From contig JAIFMA010000143.1 of assembly GCA_020048795.1 (NCBI GenBank), positions 1 to 9,850 of the forward strand: a stretch of 9,850 nucleotides of DNA. Reading direction: 5' to 3'. Of the stretch, positions 7,195 through 9,850 are shown piece by piece (within the stretch, counting starts at the first letter, position 1; the number at the start of each line of letters is the position of its first letter). The notes under the pieces are model-generated. The model made no database searches and had not been told where the DNA came from. It was given only the letters and a program-made list of their open reading frames with translations. Origin of the DNA: Rhodoferax sp. GTDB lineage: Bacteria > Pseudomonadota > Gammaproteobacteria > Burkholderiales > Burkholderiaceae_C. A program made the position numbers and the translations under genes.

Positions 7195-8160
7195 TCATTG
7201 TAGGGGTGAGGCCGATTCGGTAAGCACCTCACGCGTTCGGCTCAAAGTCTTGACATCCAGCCCGTCACGCTGTAGCACCGAGCGCTCCTGCACCGTGGTC
7301 TGTCCCAGGCGCAACTGGCCGGTGACACCGAAAAAGCGTGAGGCCACGCCTTGTTCCGTGGCATCAAAATGAACTGCCGGGTTATCCACCAGGTTTTCGG
7401 CATCCATCAGCGTGCTCAGGTGCTGTGCTGCGCGGGCCTGCACCAGTGCCTGGGCTTGTGCCATGTCAAGCCCCGTCACGGTGGCCAGCAACACCTCGGG
7501 CTCGGCGGTGTTGAGGTTGACCACCGTACGTTCGGGCAGCAGGGTGATAAACGGCTGCAAGGTCTGCAGGCTCGATGCCGACAAGCCCAGCCAGCGCAAA
7601 TCAGGCACCGCCCTGGGCAGCAACGGCCTGGACGCATCGGCCGCTGCGCTGGCCACGGGTGTGCTGGCCGCCAGCAGGGATTGGGTCAGCGTCTGCAGCT
7701 CGCGCTCAGGCAGATTGAGCTGCTTGAACAGGCGACGCCAGGCAACCACGCTGGGTTGGTGCAGCTTGCCGTTGTCGATCAGGTTGGTGACATTCAGGCG
7801 CGCCTGCAGGTCCTGCATCGAGCCGGACAAAAACGCCTCCTGGTCTGCGTCGGGGTTGTCACCGACCAAGGCCTGGCCCCGCTCGGCCGCCAAAAAGGTC
7901 GACAGGCGCGCCGGGGCCAGCGGCACCGCCCAGGGCTCGGCCAGGTGATCAGCGCCGCCCTGGCGCGCGTCCTCGCGCAAAATCAGCCGCGCCCAGTCCA
8001 GCGCCCCCACCAGAATCCAGGCCGCCTGCACCCGGGTGCGCTGCGCCGACTCGACCTCGGCCCCGCGCCATTGCTGCCACAGCATGGCCGATGCCAGTGT
8101 CGCCACCAACACCACGGTTAGCATGGCGGTCAGGATGGCCGCACCACGCTGGCCCCTCAC
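7195..8160 (-). CDS. gspK: Type II secretion minor pseudopilin GspK
   Basis: 321 residues, the largest minor pseudopilin; with GspI and GspJ it forms the pseudopilus tip in the inner membrane and periplasm. Seen: prepilin-peptidase site RGQRG|AAILTAMLTV with cleavage after G6; Thr at mature position 5 instead of the usual Glu, the known peculiarity of GspK; then EPWAVPL (75-81), DLQARLNVTNL (117-127) and VVNLNTAEPEVLLATV (213-228), the last belonging to a helical region usual in the family. The start is GTG 8160; the only nearby in-frame ATG (codon 13) would remove the leader. The GTG and the gspJ stop share the bases GTGA, so translation is probably coupled. Confidence 0.96.
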   Translation of the reverse strand: MRGQRGAAILTAMLTVVLVATLASAMLWQQWRGAEVESAQRTRVQAAWILVGALDWARLILREDARQGGADHLAEPWAVPLAPARLSTFLAAERGQALVGDNPDADQEAFLSGSMQDLQARLNVTNLIDNGKLHQPSVVAWRRLFKQLNLPERELQTLTQSLLAASTPVASAAADASRPLLPRAVPDLRWLGLSASSLQTLQPFITLLPERTVVNLNTAEPEVLLATVTGLDMAQAQALVQARAAQHLSTLMDAENLVDNPAVHFDATEQGVASRFFGVTGQLRLGQTTVQERSVLQRDGLDVKTLSRTREVLTESASPLQ

Positions 8161-8840
8161 TTGCCACCGCCCAGCAATGGTCGCACCCAGTCGCGCACCA
8201 GGCTGCCGCTGACCGCCTGGCCCGGTGGCAGCTTCAACACCAGCCGCACACCGTCAGGCAGCGCAACCGGTGCCACCGTCCCGGCAAGGGCTGCGGCCGT
8301 GGCTTCGGCGGCGCTGGACAAGGGGTTGGTCCAGGCGTTGCTGCGGAAATAAAAAATCTGCCAACTGTCCAGTGGCACGGTACGCACCTCACGCAGGCGG
8401 TCTTCGTCGCTGGGGGTTTGCGCCCACAGCGCAGCCTTTTGCCAGGCCAGATCCAGCGCGCTGCGGCTGAGCAGCGTCGGCGACTGCCAGCGCAGCCACT
8501 GCCCCTGCCCATCGACCGAACGCCGCGCCCAGGCCACCACGCGCAGGCCGTCAACGGGCTCGACGCTGGCCCGCCGCACAATGCGCAGCACCCGGCCATC
8601 CCAATCCAGGCCCGCCAGCTCGGGTTGCTCGGCCATGGCATCCAGGTCAGCGCCCCACTGGGCCAGCGTGGCCTGCAGGGTCAGCACCTCGTCGGCACGC
8701 TGTTGCAACTGTGTCTGGGTGCGGCTGATGCCGTCCAGACCGCGCCAGCTCAGCACTGCCATCAGGGCCATCAGGCTGATCGCCACCAGCAGTTCGATCA
8801 GGGTAAAACCATCCACCTGGTGCAGGTATTTGCCAGCCAT
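8157..8840 (-). CDS. gspJ: Type II secretion minor pseudopilin GspJ
   Basis: 227 residues. Seen: an 11-residue leader ending in Gly, then the N-methylation/cleavage motif VDG|FTLIELLVAISLMALMAVL with Glu at mature position 5, followed by SWRGLDGISRTQTQ, a typical GspJ sequence. The remainder is a soluble pseudopilin-like domain, with WQIFYFRSNAW near 161-171 and a C-terminal LVRDWVRPLL. It is processed by the prepilin peptidase (not in the window) and joins the GspI-GspK tip complex. The ATG overlaps the gspI stop by one base (TGATG); the ribosome site is weak, so it probably depends on coupling. Confidence 0.96.
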   Translation of the reverse strand: MAGKYLHQVDGFTLIELLVAISLMALMAVLSWRGLDGISRTQTQLQQRADEVLTLQATLAQWGADLDAMAEQPELAGLDWDGRVLRIVRRASVEPVDGLRVVAWARRSVDGQGQWLRWQSPTLLSRSALDLAWQKAALWAQTPSDEDRLREVRTVPLDSWQIFYFRSNAWTNPLSSAAEATAAALAGTVAPVALPDGVRLVLKLPPGQAVSGSLVRDWVRPLLGGGK

Positions 8841-9220
8841 CAGTAGCGCCCCACGATGGTGGTGAGTCGCCAGATCGGCGACTCACCGTCCAGCACCTGG
8901 GCATCCACCCGGCGAAAATTCGGGTTGGGCGTAGGCCGCACCACCAGGGCCACGGTCAGGCTGCGACCGGCCTGCTCGCAGGGCAACTGGCTGTCACCCA
9001 CGCCCGGCATCTGCCGGGCCAGGCGGATTTTGACGAGCTCGTTTTCGGCGCATAGCTGCGCCAGCAACATGTCCGACTGACGGCCGGCGTGGCGCGTCAG
9101 GGCAGCACTGGCCTGCAAGCCGGCCATCAGGGCCATCGACACAATGCCCAGCGCCACCAGCACCTCGACCAGCGTGAAGCCGCGATGCCTGTGCCAGCGG
9201 GCGCGCCAACCAGGCTTCAC
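8840..9220 (-). CDS. gspI: Type II secretion minor pseudopilin GspI
   Basis: 126 residues, the usual small size. Seen: basic leader ending RHRG, cleavage after G14, then FTLVEVLVALGIVSMAL with Glu at mature position 5; LCAENELVKIRLARQ (56-70) and a C-terminal IWRLTTIVG. Two Cys (57 and 81) could form a disulfide in the periplasm, which is an inference. GspI is the core that nucleates the I-J-K pseudopilus tip. The start is GTG 9220, supported by GGAGG four bases upstream and by the GTGA overlap with the gspH stop. Confidence 0.96.
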   Translation of the reverse strand: MKPGWRARWHRHRGFTLVEVLVALGIVSMALMAGLQASAALTRHAGRQSDMLLAQLCAENELVKIRLARQMPGVGDSQLPCEQAGRSLTVALVVRPTPNPNFRRVDAQVLDGESPIWRLTTIVGRY

Positions 9221-9714
9221 CGGGCCTCCACCTGCAAGGCAAACGGACGCACCCCGTCGGTTGCCAGGCGCACCGTTTGCTGCGGCTGACTGCGCGAAAA
9301 CAGGGTCACGCTCTGCGGCTCAATGATGGGCTCAGGGCCCAGATTCAGGCCGCCGGCTGCGCCCGGATGATCGATCGTGGCGCTGGTGTCCGGGTCCTGC
9401 CAGTGTTGCGGCAAATCGGCATCGGCCCGGGTGGCACCCGCAAACCGGAAACCTTCACGAGTCAGTTGCCAGCGCCACGGCATGCCACTGGCCTGTGAAC
9501 GCACCCGCGCCGACTCCAGCAAGGCCCCAAGCCGCAGCGCCTCGCGCTCGAGCCGGGCCTGCGATGTGTCGCGCAGGGCAAATCCGACACCGGCTGAGCC
9601 CATCGCCACAATCGCCAGCACCACCAGCAGTTCCAGCAAGGTGAAGCCACGCCATCCGGCCGGCCGGACAGCAGGGACGTCGCGTTTAAGGTTGCCAGCT
9701 ACCAATGTCTGCAT
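9217..9714 (-). CDS. gspH: Type II secretion minor pseudopilin GspH
   Basis: 165 residues from ATG 9714. GspH connects the pseudopilus tip to the GspG shaft. Seen: leader ending GWRG, cleavage after G23, then FTLLELLVVLAIVAMGSAGVG with Glu at mature position 5; then a pseudopilin domain with REALRLGALLESARVRSQ and a C-terminal VRLATDGVRPFAL. The start is uncertain: ATG 9741 is also in frame and would add nine residues, overlapping gspG by 56 bases instead of 29. Neither has a clear ribosome site. The leader is long for a class III signal in both cases. It overlaps gspG at one end and gspI by 4 bases at the other. Confidence 0.93.
   Translation of the reverse strand: MQTLVAGNLKRDVPAVRPAGWRGFTLLELLVVLAIVAMGSAGVGFALRDTSQARLEREALRLGALLESARVRSQASGMPWRWQLTREGFRFAGATRADADLPQHWQDPDTSATIDHPGAAGGLNLGPEPIIEPQSVTLFSRSQPQQTVRLATDGVRPFALQVEAR
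9225..9229 (-). promoter_or_regulatory. Ribosome binding site of gspI
   Basis: GGAGG on the minus strand, 4 bases before the GTG at 9220 and inside the last codons of gspH. It is the strongest ribosome site I noticed in the operon and supports the non-ATG start. Confidence 0.65.
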
Positions 9715-9850
9715 TCTTGCCGTCGCCACCGGATTGCCCATCGGCGCCGTAGGACATCACGTCCACCTCACCCTTGATGCCGGGATTGAGGTAGACGTAG
9801 GCTTGCCCCCAGGGGTCCTTGGGCAACTGGTCAAGGTAAGTTTTCCAGTT
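9686..9850 (-). CDS. gspG: Type II secretion major pseudopilin GspG, C-terminal 54 residues
   Basis: The frame enters from the right edge and ends at a TAA at 9686-9688. Seen: YLDQLPKDPWGQAYVYLNPG and then DVMSYGADGQSGGDGKNADIGSW, the conserved GspG C-terminus. In the family the Asp-containing loop here binds calcium and stabilises the subunit; the aspartates of GADGQ, GGDG and NADIG are present. GspG polymerises into the pseudopilus shaft. The N-terminal prepilin motif lies outside the window. The end overlaps the start of gspH, so gspG is almost certainly the upstream gene of the same operon. Confidence 0.95.
   Translation of the reverse strand, partial: NWKTYLDQLPKDPWGQAYVYLNPGIKGEVDVMSYGADGQSGGDGKNADIGSWQP

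Overview
The window is GC-rich bacterial DNA that is almost entirely coding. It looks like a betaproteobacterium of the order Burkholderiales, probably family Comamonadaceae (Rhodoferax/Polaromonas-like). This placement is inferred from remembered protein style (GspE beginning MRYPLPYAFAR, the GspG C-terminus, the chemoreceptor sensor domain) and not from a database search. All recognisable genes lie on the minus strand, so biological order runs from the right edge to the left edge.

From about 9850 down to 989 there is one tightly packed type II secretion system (T2SS) operon, in transcription order gspG (3' end only), gspH, gspI, gspJ, gspK, gspL, gspM, gspN, gspD, gspE. Genes overlap by 1 to about 29 bases or are separated by 22 bases or fewer. 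No internal promoter or terminator is evident, so co-transcription and translational coupling are likely. G is the major pseudopilin and H, I, J and K are the minor pseudopilins. L and M form the inner-membrane assembly platform that recruits the ATPase GspE. N is the accessory inner-membrane protein and D is the outer-membrane secretin. gspC, gspF and the prepilin peptidase gene gspO/pilD are not in the window.

From 988 to 737 is the only substantial non-coding stretch. It is less GC-rich than its surroundings and contains two perfect inverted repeats and a short direct repeat. It lies downstream of gspE and upstream of the next gene, so it is most likely that gene's control region. I see no convincing intrinsic terminator in it.

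From 736 to the left edge is the first 245 residues of a methyl-accepting chemotaxis protein: TM1, a helical periplasmic sensor domain, TM2 and the beginning of HAMP. It runs off the window before the signalling domain.

I do not see an undescribed biological system here; this is a well-known secretion machine. The more unusual points are the signal-peptide region of gspD, which has clustered ATA codons and an internal Arg and may be a captured repeat; the dyad symmetries upstream of the chemoreceptor; the very short tetracysteine loop in GspE; and the permuted gene order with D and E at the distal end.
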